A stretch of 64,000 nt of DNA from Acidaminobacter sp964416305 (GTDB taxonomy: Bacteria; Bacillota; Clostridia; Peptostreptococcales; Acidaminobacteraceae). The position numbers and the translations under genes were made by a program. A model generated the notes under the pieces. It was not told the origin of the DNA. It saw nothing but the letters and a program-made list of their open reading frames with translations, and made no database searches. Location of the stretch: the NCBI GenBank assembly GCA_964416305.1, contig CAYQDM010000014.1:1-64000 (forward strand), read 5' to 3'. This document shows positions 25,335 to 34,323 of the stretch, one piece after another. Each line of letters starts with the position of its first letter. Position 1 is the stretch's first letter.

Positions 25335-26744
25335 TTATACTTCATAGAATTCCTTCGGATCCGCCACAATGACACGTGCATTTGGCAGTCTGGTTTCCAT
25401 TTCTTCAGCGAAGGCATGACTTCTTGGGGCTTCGCCATGGTTGATGAAAAGGTGGCTCAAATGCGGCTCGAGGGGCTCCAGCCAATTGTCCAGAGCGGCT
25501 TGGTCCGCATGTCCGGAATAACCTTCAACGACCTCGATGCGGGCATTGACCTTTATAGGATCGTTGAAGAGGTGGATATCCTTCAGACCGTCTTTCAATG
25601 CGCGTCCCAGAGTGCCCTCGGCTTGGAATCCAATGAATACCAGTGTGGTCTCTCTCCTCCACAGATAATGCTTCAAATGGTGACGGATTCTGCCGGCCTC
25701 ACACATGCCGCTGGCGGAGATGATGACTTTAGGCTTGGGCGAGCGGTCCAGCGCCATGGAGGCTTCGTGCTCAGAGACATAGGTGACGTTGGGCGCATCA
25801 AATGGATTTTCGGGACTCTTGACCTTGGCCGCGATCTCCGGCCTGTAATAGTCGGCAAACTTCTCGTAGATTCCGGTCGCATGAATGGCCAAAGGACTGT
25901 CTACATATATGGGGATGTCGTAAAAGTCATCAAGGCGCCCCAAACCGACATAATGGGCTTTCAGTTCGAAGATGATTTCCTGCGTTCTTCCAACGGCGAA
26001 GGATGGGATTAGGACGGTGCCGCCCTTTTCCATGGTTTCTTCAATGATTTCCGCCAGCTCCGAAGCGCGGCGCCGCATGTTGTGATGATATTCCAGACCG
26101 TAAGTCGACTCAATTACGACCGCATGGGCCGGTTCGGGATGATCCGCGGCAGGGAGCATAGGATTATTGCCTGAACCAAGATCACCTGAAAAGAGTATGG
26201 ACTTCAGCAAACCGTCCTGAAGCCATTCAATCCTGACGGAGGAGGAGCCAAGAAGATGACCGGCATCAAAGTATTCAAAGGAAAGAGAGTCGGATACCTG
26301 ATGCTTTTTCCTGTAAGGCATAGGGTACAAATAGGGGACGGTTTCTTCCGCGTCTTCAAAGGAATACAGCGGCTCAACTGCGTCAAGACCGGCGCGCATC
26401 CGCTTTCTGTTTTCCCATTCATTTTCCTCTTCGTGAATTTTCCCGCTGTCCTTCATGAGGATTTCAGCCAGCGCCGCTGTGGGATAGGTACAGAAGATCT
26501 TGCCTCTGAACCCTTGCTTATAAAGGAGGGGCAAACGGCCTGAGTGATCAATGTGAGCGTGGGTCAGAATGACAAAATCTATTTCTGAAGCTTTGAAATC
26601 CAGTGGCTGGTAGTTTTGCCGAACGATGACCTCATCCCCCTGAAACTGCCCAAAATCCACGAGAAACTTATGCCCTGCGCCCTCCAGCAAACAACCTGAG
26701 CCCGTGACCTGGCCGGCAGCGCCAAGAAATCTGATTTTCAACAT
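25335..26744 (-). CDS. Metallo-beta-lactamase fold beta-CASP nuclease-like hydrolase
   Basis: 469-residue protein of the COG1236 group (RNA-processing exo/endonuclease-like, with beta-CASP domain). Zinc ligands are in HAHIDHSG (motif II), FDAGHLLGSSS (motif III His) and FSGDLGSGNNP (motif IV Asp). The beta-CASP cap follows with VIESTYG, VLIPSFAVGRTQEI and IISASGMCEAGRI, and the C-terminal GYSGHADQ and FINHGE give the last histidines. RNA or DNA hydrolysis is likely by family; the in vivo target is unknown. It is a single gene with AAAGGGGCG before the ATG. Confidence 0.88.
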   Translation of the reverse strand: MLKIRFLGAAGQVTGSGCLLEGAGHKFLVDFGQFQGDEVIVRQNYQPLDFKASEIDFVILTHAHIDHSGRLPLLYKQGFRGKIFCTYPTAALAEILMKDSGKIHEEENEWENRKRMRAGLDAVEPLYSFEDAEETVPYLYPMPYRKKHQVSDSLSFEYFDAGHLLGSSSVRIEWLQDGLLKSILFSGDLGSGNNPMLPAADHPEPAHAVVIESTYGLEYHHNMRRRASELAEIIEETMEKGGTVLIPSFAVGRTQEIIFELKAHYVGLGRLDDFYDIPIYVDSPLAIHATGIYEKFADYYRPEIAAKVKSPENPFDAPNVTYVSEHEASMALDRSPKPKVIISASGMCEAGRIRHHLKHYLWRRETTLVFIGFQAEGTLGRALKDGLKDIHLFNDPIKVNARIEVVEGYSGHADQAALDNWLEPLEPHLSHLFINHGEAPRSHAFAEEMETRLPNARVIVADPKEFYEV

Positions 26745-26816
26745 AAACGCCCCTTTCTAATTATAGTCAATAATTTTGAACAAATTGGGTAAATAGTTAA
26801 GTACAACATAAAAATC

Positions 26817-26874
26817 CGGGAATTTAAGATTACGCTCTTTGTTATACCCAGTACTCAGAGAAATTCCCGTTTTT
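26817..26874. terminator. Hairpin flanked by A and T runs in a divergent intergenic region
   Basis: CGGGAATTT (26817-26825) and AAATTCCCG (26861-26869) pair around a 35-base loop, with AAAAAT before and TTTTT after. It looks like a terminator but lies between two divergently transcribed genes, so it may instead be a remnant or a transcribed small RNA end. Confidence 0.45.
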
Positions 26875-26916
26875 ACGTCTTCAATGGAACATTTTCACAC
26901 CAGTCAATGGGACTAT

Positions 26917-26924
26917 GGTATAAT
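26917..26924 (+). promoter_or_regulatory. Extended -10 promoter
   Basis: TGGTATAAT (TATAAT at 26919-26924) is an extended -10 element 39 bases before the nitroreductase start; no good -35 box is visible. Confidence 0.55.
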
Positions 26925-26962
26925 TTTGTACAGTGTATGAATACTTTAATGAGGTGATCCAG

Positions 26963-27868
26963 TTGAAAATGATCAAAGTCATGGAAAAACGCAAAACGAT
27001 CCGTGAGTACAAAGACGCAGCACTTTCCGCCAACATAATGAATCATGTACGGGAGACCATCACGAGCATACCGCCCCTCACTGAGACCGCCACTGTCGAA
27101 ATTGGCGTTCTTCAGGATGGAAGCAGTGTTTATAAAGCGCTTGACGGTATTGTCGGGTATCATGGCATTATGATTAAAGCGCCTCATTATCTCGTCATGA
27201 TGTGTGAAGACCGCGAAGAGAACTTCATTGCAGCAGGACATGCGGGAGAGTGGCTAAGCCTGGAACTTACCAAGATCGACCTCGGAAGCTGCTGGCTGCA
27301 GACCGCAGCAAAAAGCGACCTCGTCAAAGAGAAGCTTGGCATTCAAAGTGATCTGATCGTGGCATCGATTCTAGCTTTTGGCGAACCGAAGGGCGGAACC
27401 AGACTTTCCAGAATTTATGACGCTTCAGGGGACCACTCTGCATCTGCTTTGACCAAATTTGGCTACCCGTACATTGATGCTTCCTATAAAGATGAGTCTC
27501 ACAGCGACCGGTTGTCTATCAGTGAAATCGTTTTCAACAAAACCTTCGGAAATGTCATGTCGCTGGATGAGATCGAGCAGCTTGGCTTTGAAGAAGTGTT
27601 TTTCTATATGCGTTTTGCACCATCTTGGGGGAACTTACAGCCTTGGAAATTCGTCTTACAATCAGACAGGCTGATTTTGGCCATGAAGCGCAATGAAACA
27701 CTCGAAGCGCACACCGGGCTGATCGACGCCGGAATCGCTATGCTCTATCTGGACAGCGCCATGAAGAGCAAGGGTTTTTCCGGAAACTGGCTTGTCGGTG
27801 AAACACAATGCGCTGAAAAAGCTATGATTCCCGGAGACTACTGGATCGCAGGCTGTTACAAGTTTTAG
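26963..27868 (+). CDS. Nitroreductase-family flavoprotein
   Basis: 301-residue protein of the FMN-binding nitroreductase superfamily (the putative TM nitroreductase group). The N-terminus has KTIREYKDAALS, like the FMN-phosphate contact RxxxRxF/Y; HAGEWLSLELTKIDLGSCWLQ and FGEPKGG are the conserved middle; and a second half with FAPSWGNLQPWKF repeats the A-P-S-x-x-N-x-Q-P-W signature. TTG at 26963 follows GAGGTGATC at good spacing; ATG 26969 is possible. It would use NAD(P)H to reduce nitro- or quinone-type compounds; the physiological role is unknown. Confidence 0.8.
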   Translation: MKMIKVMEKRKTIREYKDAALSANIMNHVRETITSIPPLTETATVEIGVLQDGSSVYKALDGIVGYHGIMIKAPHYLVMMCEDREENFIAAGHAGEWLSLELTKIDLGSCWLQTAAKSDLVKEKLGIQSDLIVASILAFGEPKGGTRLSRIYDASGDHSASALTKFGYPYIDASYKDESHSDRLSISEIVFNKTFGNVMSLDEIEQLGFEEVFFYMRFAPSWGNLQPWKFVLQSDRLILAMKRNETLEAHTGLIDAGIAMLYLDSAMKSKGFSGNWLVGETQCAEKAMIPGDYWIAGCYKF

Positions 27869-27902
27869 AATATAGTGTCATGTAAACACTAAAACTTGAC
27901 AT
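27860..27902. repeat. Palindromic element related to that at 42.5 kb
   Basis: CAAGTTTTAG (27860-27869, which includes the nitroreductase stop) pairs with CTAAAACTTG (27889-27898). Positions 27881-27902 match 42542-42563 at 21 of 22 bases. The pairing may help end the nitroreductase transcript, but there is no T run. Confidence 0.6.
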
Positions 27903-27977
27903 TCTGCAGGTTGAAAACAATCTATCGCAGAGCCTATTTGGTGTCTCGGGAAGACAGGCAAAAGGAGGATTGCTGCA

Positions 27978-29291
27978 ATGATGACTTGGAGTCGAAACAA
28001 GACCACCGCATCAGAACGGCACACGCATAAACTGCCGAAAATCCTGATCACAGCCATGCTTCTATTGGTCATGGCAATCAGCAGCACCTATGCCTATGGT
28101 GTTGACATTGATGCAGAGAAACCCTATACCATCCTTGAAACCTATTACTCTCAACTGCCCGAAGACCTGTCGGTGACACTCAAATACGACAGATACCCTG
28201 CGCCGGAGCACTATGTCGTGATGATGAACGGAACGACCAACATCCGCAGTAAGCCCGGACTGGACGGCAAAATCATCAAGAAAGCTCAGCTGAACGAGAA
28301 ACTCGCTGTCGTACAAAAGGTGGAAGGCCGCAAGTGGAGCAGCACCAGCAGTCCTTACTGGTACCGCGTCTACTGGAAAGACGTCAACGGCATGAACCGT
28401 TATGGCTTCATCACCGCGGATCTTGCGACGAAGAGGGAATTCCAGTTTGACAAAATGTTCGCAGAGCTGCTTCACCTTGAAAAGAATGTCAATGGAAAGA
28501 GAACAGGCTATATTGACAACTTCAGGAATGTTAACGGCGCGCCGCCTTTGTTCCAGGGCCAATATTCCCAGGACAACCACGGTATCGAACGGTATCAGGC
28601 CGCGCCAGGCTACAAGGAGCCAAGCACTTCGTCGACCTTCAGGTATATCCAGGACGGCCGGCTGGTCGACATTTTGGGTGAGTCAGGCAATTTTTATAAG
28701 GTCAACGTCATTGACCTGAGGGAGACCTTGTATATCCCGAAGAAGTATATCACTGAACGAAATTCGATTCAGGATTTAAAGCAAACCATCGTTATAGACA
28801 GAAAAAATCAAAATGAAGGCGTCTTTGAGAAAATCGACGGCAAGTGGCATATGATCTCCTATGTCTATGCGACGACGGGCGCACAGGACAAGTATCGCTA
28901 TCCAACAGACCTTGGGGACTTTATGGCGATCTACACTCGAGATAAATTTCTTTATCTGGATGACGAAACCAAAGAACTTGCAGGCTATGCGCCTTATGCC
29001 ATCCGTTTCAATGGCGGGGCCTTCATTCACGGCGTGCCGGTCAACTACACGCTGGTCAGACAGCGCGTCGTCATCTCACCGGCGGTCTACGACGCGGCGG
29101 GCAATATTGTAACACCTGCGGTGACGGCGGTCAGAATCGTCGATTACAAGGATCCCGGCATGATCGAATTCTCGTCAGGTCTCGGGACGGTTCCGAGATC
29201 TCACAAATGTGTGAGGAACTACACCAGCCACGCGAAATTCCTATATGACTGGATTAGTATTGGCGAAGCTTCTGTCATTGTCATTGAATAG
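27978..29291 (+). CDS. L,D-transpeptidase with SH3 domain
   Basis: 437-residue cell-wall enzyme predicted to form 3-3 peptidoglycan cross-links or attach proteins outside the membrane. A basic N-terminus and hydrophobic segment (about 20-40) act as signal or anchor. A bacterial SH3 domain spans about 78-150 (TTNIRSKPG, then RYGFI). The YkuD catalytic domain spans about 258-437 with H351 in FIHGVP and C411 in SHKCVRN; the usual SHGC has Lys in place of Gly. An insertion of about 50 residues separates the two motifs. AGGAGG lies nine bases before the ATG. No terminator is obvious after it. Confidence 0.85.
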   Translation: MMTWSRNKTTASERHTHKLPKILITAMLLLVMAISSTYAYGVDIDAEKPYTILETYYSQLPEDLSVTLKYDRYPAPEHYVVMMNGTTNIRSKPGLDGKIIKKAQLNEKLAVVQKVEGRKWSSTSSPYWYRVYWKDVNGMNRYGFITADLATKREFQFDKMFAELLHLEKNVNGKRTGYIDNFRNVNGAPPLFQGQYSQDNHGIERYQAAPGYKEPSTSSTFRYIQDGRLVDILGESGNFYKVNVIDLRETLYIPKKYITERNSIQDLKQTIVIDRKNQNEGVFEKIDGKWHMISYVYATTGAQDKYRYPTDLGDFMAIYTRDKFLYLDDETKELAGYAPYAIRFNGGAFIHGVPVNYTLVRQRVVISPAVYDAAGNIVTPAVTAVRIVDYKDPGMIEFSSGLGTVPRSHKCVRNYTSHAKFLYDWISIGEASVIVIE

Positions 29292-29379
29292 CACCGTGTA
29301 AAATGCTGACGGAAAAGATCAGGTGAAAAAGTGAATCGCTGACAAAAAAGATTATGTAAAACCAACAAGCGAATGACCA

Positions 29380-29409
29380 TCGACAGAAATGGGATGGGTA
29401 TGATAAAAT
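29380..29409 (+). promoter_or_regulatory. Possible promoter of the DUF4015 gene
   Basis: TCGACA (29380-29385), 18 bases, TAAAAT (29404-29409). The transcript would carry a leader of about 150 bases containing the hairpin at 29490-29545. Confidence 0.35.
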
Positions 29410-29489
29410 TTAGACGAAGTGGTGGCTTGGTTTGGGATAAAGGCCTAACGCTTTGATTAATGTTTAAATTGGATCATGAAGAAATCGAA

Positions 29490-29545
29490 CTGCAAGGTCT
29501 GAAGGCAGGAGGTCTGCAAAGAGATTCCTGTCTTCAGTTTTGCAG
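29490..29545 (+). promoter_or_regulatory. Long leader hairpin before the DUF4015 gene
   Basis: CTGCAA, CTGAAG and CAGGA on the left arm pair with TCCTG, CTTCAG and TTGCAG on the right arm in nested order, giving about 17 pairs with small bulges. No T tract follows and the start codon lies 19 bases downstream, so a translational control or mRNA-protecting element is more likely than a terminator. Confidence 0.5.
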
Positions 29546-29563
29546 TCATGAATGAGGTGGCCT

Positions 29564-31129
29564 GTGTTTAAGTTTATTAGTGAAAAAAGAAAGTCAAACG
29601 CACCAAAGCGCCATGGTCGACGCGCAGTCGGCATTTTGGCAGGTGCACTTGCCATCCTGACACTGGGCGCATGCAGTGCGAGTCCGGTTCAGGAGACTGT
29701 GAACGGCTTTGGGGATGCCTTTAAATCCGGCCAGATCATAACAACTGCGGATCACGCCTTGATCGCGAGCAAATTGAACATCCGCGATGCCATACATAAA
29801 GGTCGTGCAGTCCTCGAGGCGAGGCTGCGGGAAGAAATTTTGAAAAACACGGTTTATGTAAAAGCCGACACCAAGTCGGTCTTTTCCGCTGAAAGTTTGG
29901 CTGAGCCTGCGGCAGGCACCTTCAAAAAAGGCACGTCCTTCTATGTGGTGAGCAGAAAAGCCGCGGCGAACGGTACCGGAGAACTTCTTCAGGTAAAGCG
30001 GGCTTATGAAGATGCCGAGCCGCTTGGCTGGATGGATTCGAATGGACTTGCGGTCTCCAGGTCAGAGCTGATCCAGTCGCCTTACGCAGGCGCTGACTAT
30101 GAAGCGTTTAACCGGCCTTATGAATATCCTGAAAATCCGAGAGTCAAGGTCAAAGGCGTCTACGTCACAGGACATTCGGCGGCAGGTGCCAAGCTTGAGC
30201 AATTGATTCAGCTGGCGGACACAACGGACATCAACGCCTTTGTCATTGACGTACTGGACGATAATGGCCACCTTCTTTTTAAGAGTGAGAAGGCAGAAGA
30301 ATTCGTTCCTGGCGTTAACGACAAAGTTTATATCAAGGACATGGAGTCGTTTATTAAGCGCCTGAAAGAAAAGGACATTTACCTGATTGCCAGGATTGTC
30401 ACCTTCAAATCTCCCAAGTTTGCAAAGACTCATCCTGAACGCGCAATCACGGTTCGCGCCACGGGTCAGCCTTATGTTGGCAATGATAAAATTCTATGGG
30501 TATCCCCTCACGACCGCATGCTTTGGGATTATAACGTTTCTGTGGCGGAAGAGGCTGCCAGGCTCGGCTTTGACGAAATCCAGTTCGACTACGTGCGCTT
30601 TCCGGCCTCGAACGGCGGCAAACTCGATGCTTCTCTGGACTACAGAAATCCTGAGGGAGAGACCAAAACCGCGGCAATTCAGAAGTTTCTCGTCTATGCC
30701 CACGAACGGCTGAGTCCTCTTGGTGTCTATACGGCAGCAGATGTCTTTGGCTGGGCAGCGTCCTCTCAGAATGACGTCGGCATTGGACAGCACTGGGAAG
30801 CCATTTCAAATGTTGTGGATTACCTGTGTCCAATGATGTACCCGAGCCACTACGGCCCGGGCAACTACGGCTATGCCGTTCCGGACGCCAACCCTTACGG
30901 TGTTATTGATAAGGGGATCAAGGATTCCCTGGATCGCAACCTCAACATTGAAACACCTGGAACACTGCGTCCGTGGATTCAAGACTTTACCGCGACGTGG
31001 GTCAGAGGCTATATACGTTATGGTGAAGCGGAACTCAGGGCGCAAATTGAGGCGCTGAAGGCGAACGGGGTGGATGAATATCTTCTTTGGAACGCAGGCA
31101 ACAGCTATACAGCAGGCGCGTTGAAATGA
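29564..31129 (+). CDS. DUF4015 putative glycoside hydrolase lipoprotein
   Basis: 521-residue exported protein. A basic start and hydrophobic segment end in the lipobox LGAC, so it should be lipid-anchored on the outer face. After a linker and an SH3-like stretch (about 90-155) comes a TIM-barrel-like DUF4015 domain (about 165-510) with VKGVYVTGHSAAG, FVIDVLDDNGHL, LIARIVTFKSPK, DEIQFDYVRFP, VYTAADVFGW and YLCPMMYPSHYGPGNYG. The conserved acidic strand ends suggest glycan hydrolysis, not proven for the family. GTG at 29564 follows GAGGTGG closely; ATG at 29552 has no site. The preceding L,D-transpeptidase hints at a cell-wall role. Confidence 0.82.
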   Translation: MFKFISEKRKSNAPKRHGRRAVGILAGALAILTLGACSASPVQETVNGFGDAFKSGQIITTADHALIASKLNIRDAIHKGRAVLEARLREEILKNTVYVKADTKSVFSAESLAEPAAGTFKKGTSFYVVSRKAAANGTGELLQVKRAYEDAEPLGWMDSNGLAVSRSELIQSPYAGADYEAFNRPYEYPENPRVKVKGVYVTGHSAAGAKLEQLIQLADTTDINAFVIDVLDDNGHLLFKSEKAEEFVPGVNDKVYIKDMESFIKRLKEKDIYLIARIVTFKSPKFAKTHPERAITVRATGQPYVGNDKILWVSPHDRMLWDYNVSVAEEAARLGFDEIQFDYVRFPASNGGKLDASLDYRNPEGETKTAAIQKFLVYAHERLSPLGVYTAADVFGWAASSQNDVGIGQHWEAISNVVDYLCPMMYPSHYGPGNYGYAVPDANPYGVIDKGIKDSLDRNLNIETPGTLRPWIQDFTATWVRGYIRYGEAELRAQIEALKANGVDEYLLWNAGNSYTAGALK

Positions 31130-31153
31130 TGAATTGCTTTGTAAGGTGGTGAG

Positions 31154-31189
31154 CATGCGTTGGCAGAGGCGACCATCGGCAAAGCCTTA
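31154..31189 (+). CDS. Possible 11-residue leader peptide before pyrE
   Basis: AAGGTGGTGAGC precedes an ATG that opens a very short frame rich in Arg and Lys (MRWQRRPSAKP) and ends 29 bases before pyrE. It contains one copy of the CCATCGGC motif. Whether it is translated is unknown; it could be chance. Confidence 0.2.
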
Positions 31190-31218
31190 ATAAGAATTGA
31201 TATCGTGGAGGAATGGAT

Positions 31219-31863
31219 ATGGACATAAAATCAGGCAAGGACTACGCGGAAATGCTGCTTTCCATAGGCGCCGTCAGCATTCGGGGAGAGGATGCCTTGT
31301 TTACCTGGGCATCCGGGATCAAGTCCCCAATTTATTGCGACAACAGACTGGTCATTGGTTACCCGGACATCAGAAAGAGCATTGCCCGGGGGATCGCTCA
31401 GAAGATGACAGCGGATTTTGGGGCGGATTTCGACCTCGTCGCTGCGACGGCAACAGCCGGCATTCCCCATGGTGCGTGGGTCAGCGACATCCTGGAGAAA
31501 CCCATGGTCTATGTCCGTTCGAGCCAGAAAGAGCACGGCAAGGGCAACCAGATCGAGGGACCTTACAAAGCCGGGCAGCGCGTACTCCTCGTGGAGGACC
31601 TTTTGTCCACCGGCGGCAGTTCGCTGAAATGCGTTGAGGCGCTGGAGGCGGAAGGCCTGGAGGTGCTTAAGATTTACGGCATTTTCAACTACGGCTTTGA
31701 GTCCATGAAACTCAGACTGGCAGAGCGCAATATGCCTTATGAAACTCTGACGGATTACCCGACGCTGCTGGAACTGCTTCGCGACCAGGGGAAACTGACG
31801 CAGGAAGAGGCTGAGCGGCTTGCGCTGTTCAGCGATAATCCGCGGATTTTTACGGAGGACTAA
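31219..31863 (+). CDS. pyrE: Orotate phosphoribosyltransferase
   Basis: Makes orotidine monophosphate from orotate and PRPP in pyrimidine synthesis. The 214-residue product has the PRPP-binding motif VLLVEDLLSTGGSS, the orotate loop region SGIKSPIYCDNR, and TATAGIPHGAWVS. ATG at 31219 is chosen because GGAGG is seven bases before it, but only one base before ATG 31213. It is the only pyrimidine gene here, separated from a full pyr operon. A terminator follows. Confidence 0.95.
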   Translation: MDIKSGKDYAEMLLSIGAVSIRGEDALFTWASGIKSPIYCDNRLVIGYPDIRKSIARGIAQKMTADFGADFDLVAATATAGIPHGAWVSDILEKPMVYVRSSQKEHGKGNQIEGPYKAGQRVLLVEDLLSTGGSSLKCVEALEAEGLEVLKIYGIFNYGFESMKLRLAERNMPYETLTDYPTLLELLRDQGKLTQEEAERLALFSDNPRIFTED

Positions 31864-31911
31864 AGGTGCTCTGCAGCAGTGCCTGAAAATCGCGAATCAA
31901 ACACATAAATG

Positions 31912-31937
31912 GAAGGAGCGCAGGCGCGCTCCTTTTG
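31912..31937 (+). terminator. Rho-independent terminator of pyrE
   Basis: GGAGCGC (31915-31921) and GCGCTCC (31926-31932) with a four-base loop, then TTTT. Confidence 0.8.
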
Positions 31938-32006
31938 CTTTCGGCAACACCTTCAATAAGCGCCTTGAAGTTGAAAGCGCCATGGTGTTACCTGCTTTAG
32001 GGTTGT

Positions 32007-32014
32007 GGTATAAT
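32007..32014 (+). promoter_or_regulatory. Extended -10 promoter of trmB
   Basis: TGGTATAAT, with TATAAT at 32009-32014, 20 bases before trmB; a TTACCT 16 bases upstream may act as -35. Confidence 0.6.
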
Positions 32015-32033
32015 CTCTCTGGAGGGATTCAAC

Positions 32034-32708
32034 ATGCGTATGAGAAAGAAGCCTGGGACGGATGAGAAACTGTCTGTTAAAGGTGAATTGTTAATCAAAA
32101 AACCGGAAGAGTTTAAGGGCCGTTGGCACGTGGCCTTTTCGAATGATCTGCCTGTCCACCTTGAGCTTGGCTGCGGTAAAGGCCAGTTTGTCACTGGGCT
32201 CGCGGCCCGTTACCCCAACATCAACTTTGTGGCGGTGGAAATCAAGGGCGAAGTGATCCTGCAAGCCATAGAGCGCGCGGAAGCTCACGGCCTTTCCAAT
32301 ATCAGGTTTGTCCACGGGAATATTCGAGAGCTTGACACGTGGTTCGCACAGGATGAGGTGTCGCATCTGTACTTGAATTTCAGCGATCCATGGCCCAAAG
32401 GCCGGCACGACAAGCGCCGCCTGACCCATCACAGGTTTCTGAAGAGCTATTCAAAGATTTTGTCTGCCGATGGTTGGGTTCACGTCAAAACCGACAACCG
32501 CGACCTCTTCGAATTCACCCTCAATCAGTGCTTTGATCTCGACCTCAAGCTCAGAAACCTCTCTCTGGACCTTCACGGCATTTTGCCGCGGGGCAAGTTC
32601 GAGCGAAGCGCGCCGGAGGGCATCATCACAACGGAGTATGAGGATCGTTTCACCAGGATGGGCATGCCCATCCACTATGTGGAGATTAGTCTCAAGTCTC
32701 TGAAATAA
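32034..32708 (+). CDS. trmB: tRNA (guanine-46-N7)-methyltransferase
   Basis: SAM-dependent enzyme that methylates G46 in the tRNA variable loop. The 224-residue product has the SAM motif LELGCGKGQFV and the family signature LNFSDPWPKGRHDKRRLT. GGAGGG lies seven bases before the ATG and an extended -10 promoter just upstream gives a very short leader. It heads a likely cluster with cls and lspA. Confidence 0.95.
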   Translation: MRMRKKPGTDEKLSVKGELLIKKPEEFKGRWHVAFSNDLPVHLELGCGKGQFVTGLAARYPNINFVAVEIKGEVILQAIERAEAHGLSNIRFVHGNIRELDTWFAQDEVSHLYLNFSDPWPKGRHDKRRLTHHRFLKSYSKILSADGWVHVKTDNRDLFEFTLNQCFDLDLKLRNLSLDLHGILPRGKFERSAPEGIITTEYEDRFTRMGMPIHYVEISLKSLK

Positions 32709-32746
32709 CTGTAAGTGAACTCAAGCGAAGGAGGTTGCGATAAGAA

Positions 32747-34306
32747 ATGGACAAAATCCTGAGAAGAAGCATTGTCGCTTTGGTATTGATTGTCGTCGGC
32801 ATTTTGATCTTTGAAGCCTATGTCCTTTTGATGCAGACCGCCTTCTTCGAACAGGCTTTTTTGACGGGGCTCAGAACCTTTATCAACTGGGGTTTTGCCA
32901 TCTATATTTTTTTGGTGGGCATCGTTATTTTGATTGAGAACAAAAATCCCTCAAAGACCATCTCCTGGCTTCTGGTGCTCTATTTGCTGCCTTTTGTCGG
33001 ATTTGTCTTCTACATTCTCTTTGGCGGGCACTATCGCGACAGATACAGAGTCAAGCAAAAGCGCAGCGGTGACTATCCGCGGTCGAACATGGAAAATGCT
33101 GCCGAGATTCAGAAGGAAATCATTGACTACATTGAGTTGTTTCGAGGGGAAGAGGACGCTGTCAACAACCGCATGATCAATCTGCTGCTTCGAAATTCCA
33201 ATTCGCCCTTTACCATCAACAACAGGGTGGAGGTCCTGACCAACGGAGAGGCGACGTTTGAGCGCATCTTCGAGCGTATAGAACAAGCCAGGGATCATGT
33301 TCACGTCGAATTTTTCATTATAAGGAACGATATTCTGGGCAACCAGTTTAAGGATCTTCTGATCCGAAAGGCCAGGGAAGGCGTGCACATTCGGCTCATC
33401 TATGACAGCGTCGGGTGTTGGAAGCTGGGGAAAGGATACGTACAAGCCCTGAGGGACAATGGCTGCGAAGTCTGTCCGTTTTTTCCGGTGACCTTTCCGG
33501 TGTTGTCGAGGGAGCTGAATTACAGAAATCACAGGAAAATTGTCATTGTGGATGGCCATACGGGATTCCTGGGTGGCCATAATGTCGGGGATGAGTATCT
33601 GGGCAAAAAGCATCTGGGCTTTTGGAGAGACACGCATATCATGATGGAGGGTGAATCAGTCTACTCTCTCCAGGACATTTTTTTGAATGATTGGGCGTTT
33701 GTCTCTGGTAAAGATGTCAAGCCTGAGGGGATGTTTCCGAAGCTTTCCAATTATGGAGAGACCATGACCCAAGTGATCTCCAGCGGGCCTGACTCAAACT
33801 GGAAGACGATCCTTCAGGCCTATTTCGCCATGATCTCATCGGCGGAGGACAGGATTTGGATTACGTCCCCCTATCTGGTGCCTGAGGAAAGCCTGAAAAT
33901 GGGGCTGATCACCGCGGCGCTCAGTGGGATCGACGTCAGAATTATCATCCCGTCCAAGCCGGACCATTTCTTTGTCTTCTGGTCGACGCAGGATAATATC
34001 GAGGAACTCCTGGAGGCCGGCGTTAAGGTCTACGAGTACCAGACCGGCTTTATTCACAGCAAGGTACTGCTCATGGACGGCGTGGCCGCTTCGGTGGGGA
34101 CTGCAAACCTGGACATTCGCAGTTTGGAGATGAACTTCGAGGTGAATGCTTTCCTTTATGACCCTGATGTGGTTCGCAGGCTGGAAGAGGACTTTTACAG
34201 AGATATGGATGACAGCATCAAGTTGGACTATGAAGAATTCAAAATTAGGCCATTCCGCAGAAAACTGCTTGAAGCGGTGGGCAGACTGGTGTCGCCGCTG
34301 CAATAG
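32747..34306 (+). CDS. cls: Cardiolipin synthase
   Basis: 519-residue membrane enzyme that joins two phosphatidylglycerol molecules to cardiolipin and glycerol. Two N-terminal helices (about 9-28 and 44-64, then 70-90) are followed by two phospholipase D domains with HKD motifs: NHRKIVIVDGHTGFLGG and IHSKVLLMDGVAASVGTANLD. The length is normal for the Firmicutes ClsA type. AAGGAGG precedes the ATG by ten bases. It follows trmB by 38 bases and lies 17 bases before lspA. Confidence 0.93.
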   Translation: MDKILRRSIVALVLIVVGILIFEAYVLLMQTAFFEQAFLTGLRTFINWGFAIYIFLVGIVILIENKNPSKTISWLLVLYLLPFVGFVFYILFGGHYRDRYRVKQKRSGDYPRSNMENAAEIQKEIIDYIELFRGEEDAVNNRMINLLLRNSNSPFTINNRVEVLTNGEATFERIFERIEQARDHVHVEFFIIRNDILGNQFKDLLIRKAREGVHIRLIYDSVGCWKLGKGYVQALRDNGCEVCPFFPVTFPVLSRELNYRNHRKIVIVDGHTGFLGGHNVGDEYLGKKHLGFWRDTHIMMEGESVYSLQDIFLNDWAFVSGKDVKPEGMFPKLSNYGETMTQVISSGPDSNWKTILQAYFAMISSAEDRIWITSPYLVPEESLKMGLITAALSGIDVRIIIPSKPDHFFVFWSTQDNIEELLEAGVKVYEYQTGFIHSKVLLMDGVAASVGTANLDIRSLEMNFEVNAFLYDPDVVRRLEEDFYRDMDDSIKLDYEEFKIRPFRRKLLEAVGRLVSPLQ

Positions 34307-34323
34307 CAAACGAGGAGGGAAAC

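Noticed and set aside
31164..31218. PyrR-type or uracil riboswitch attenuator before pyrE
   Set aside because: There is no antiterminator/terminator pair and no anti-PRE-like loop sequence; only a short leader with one CCATCGGC copy.
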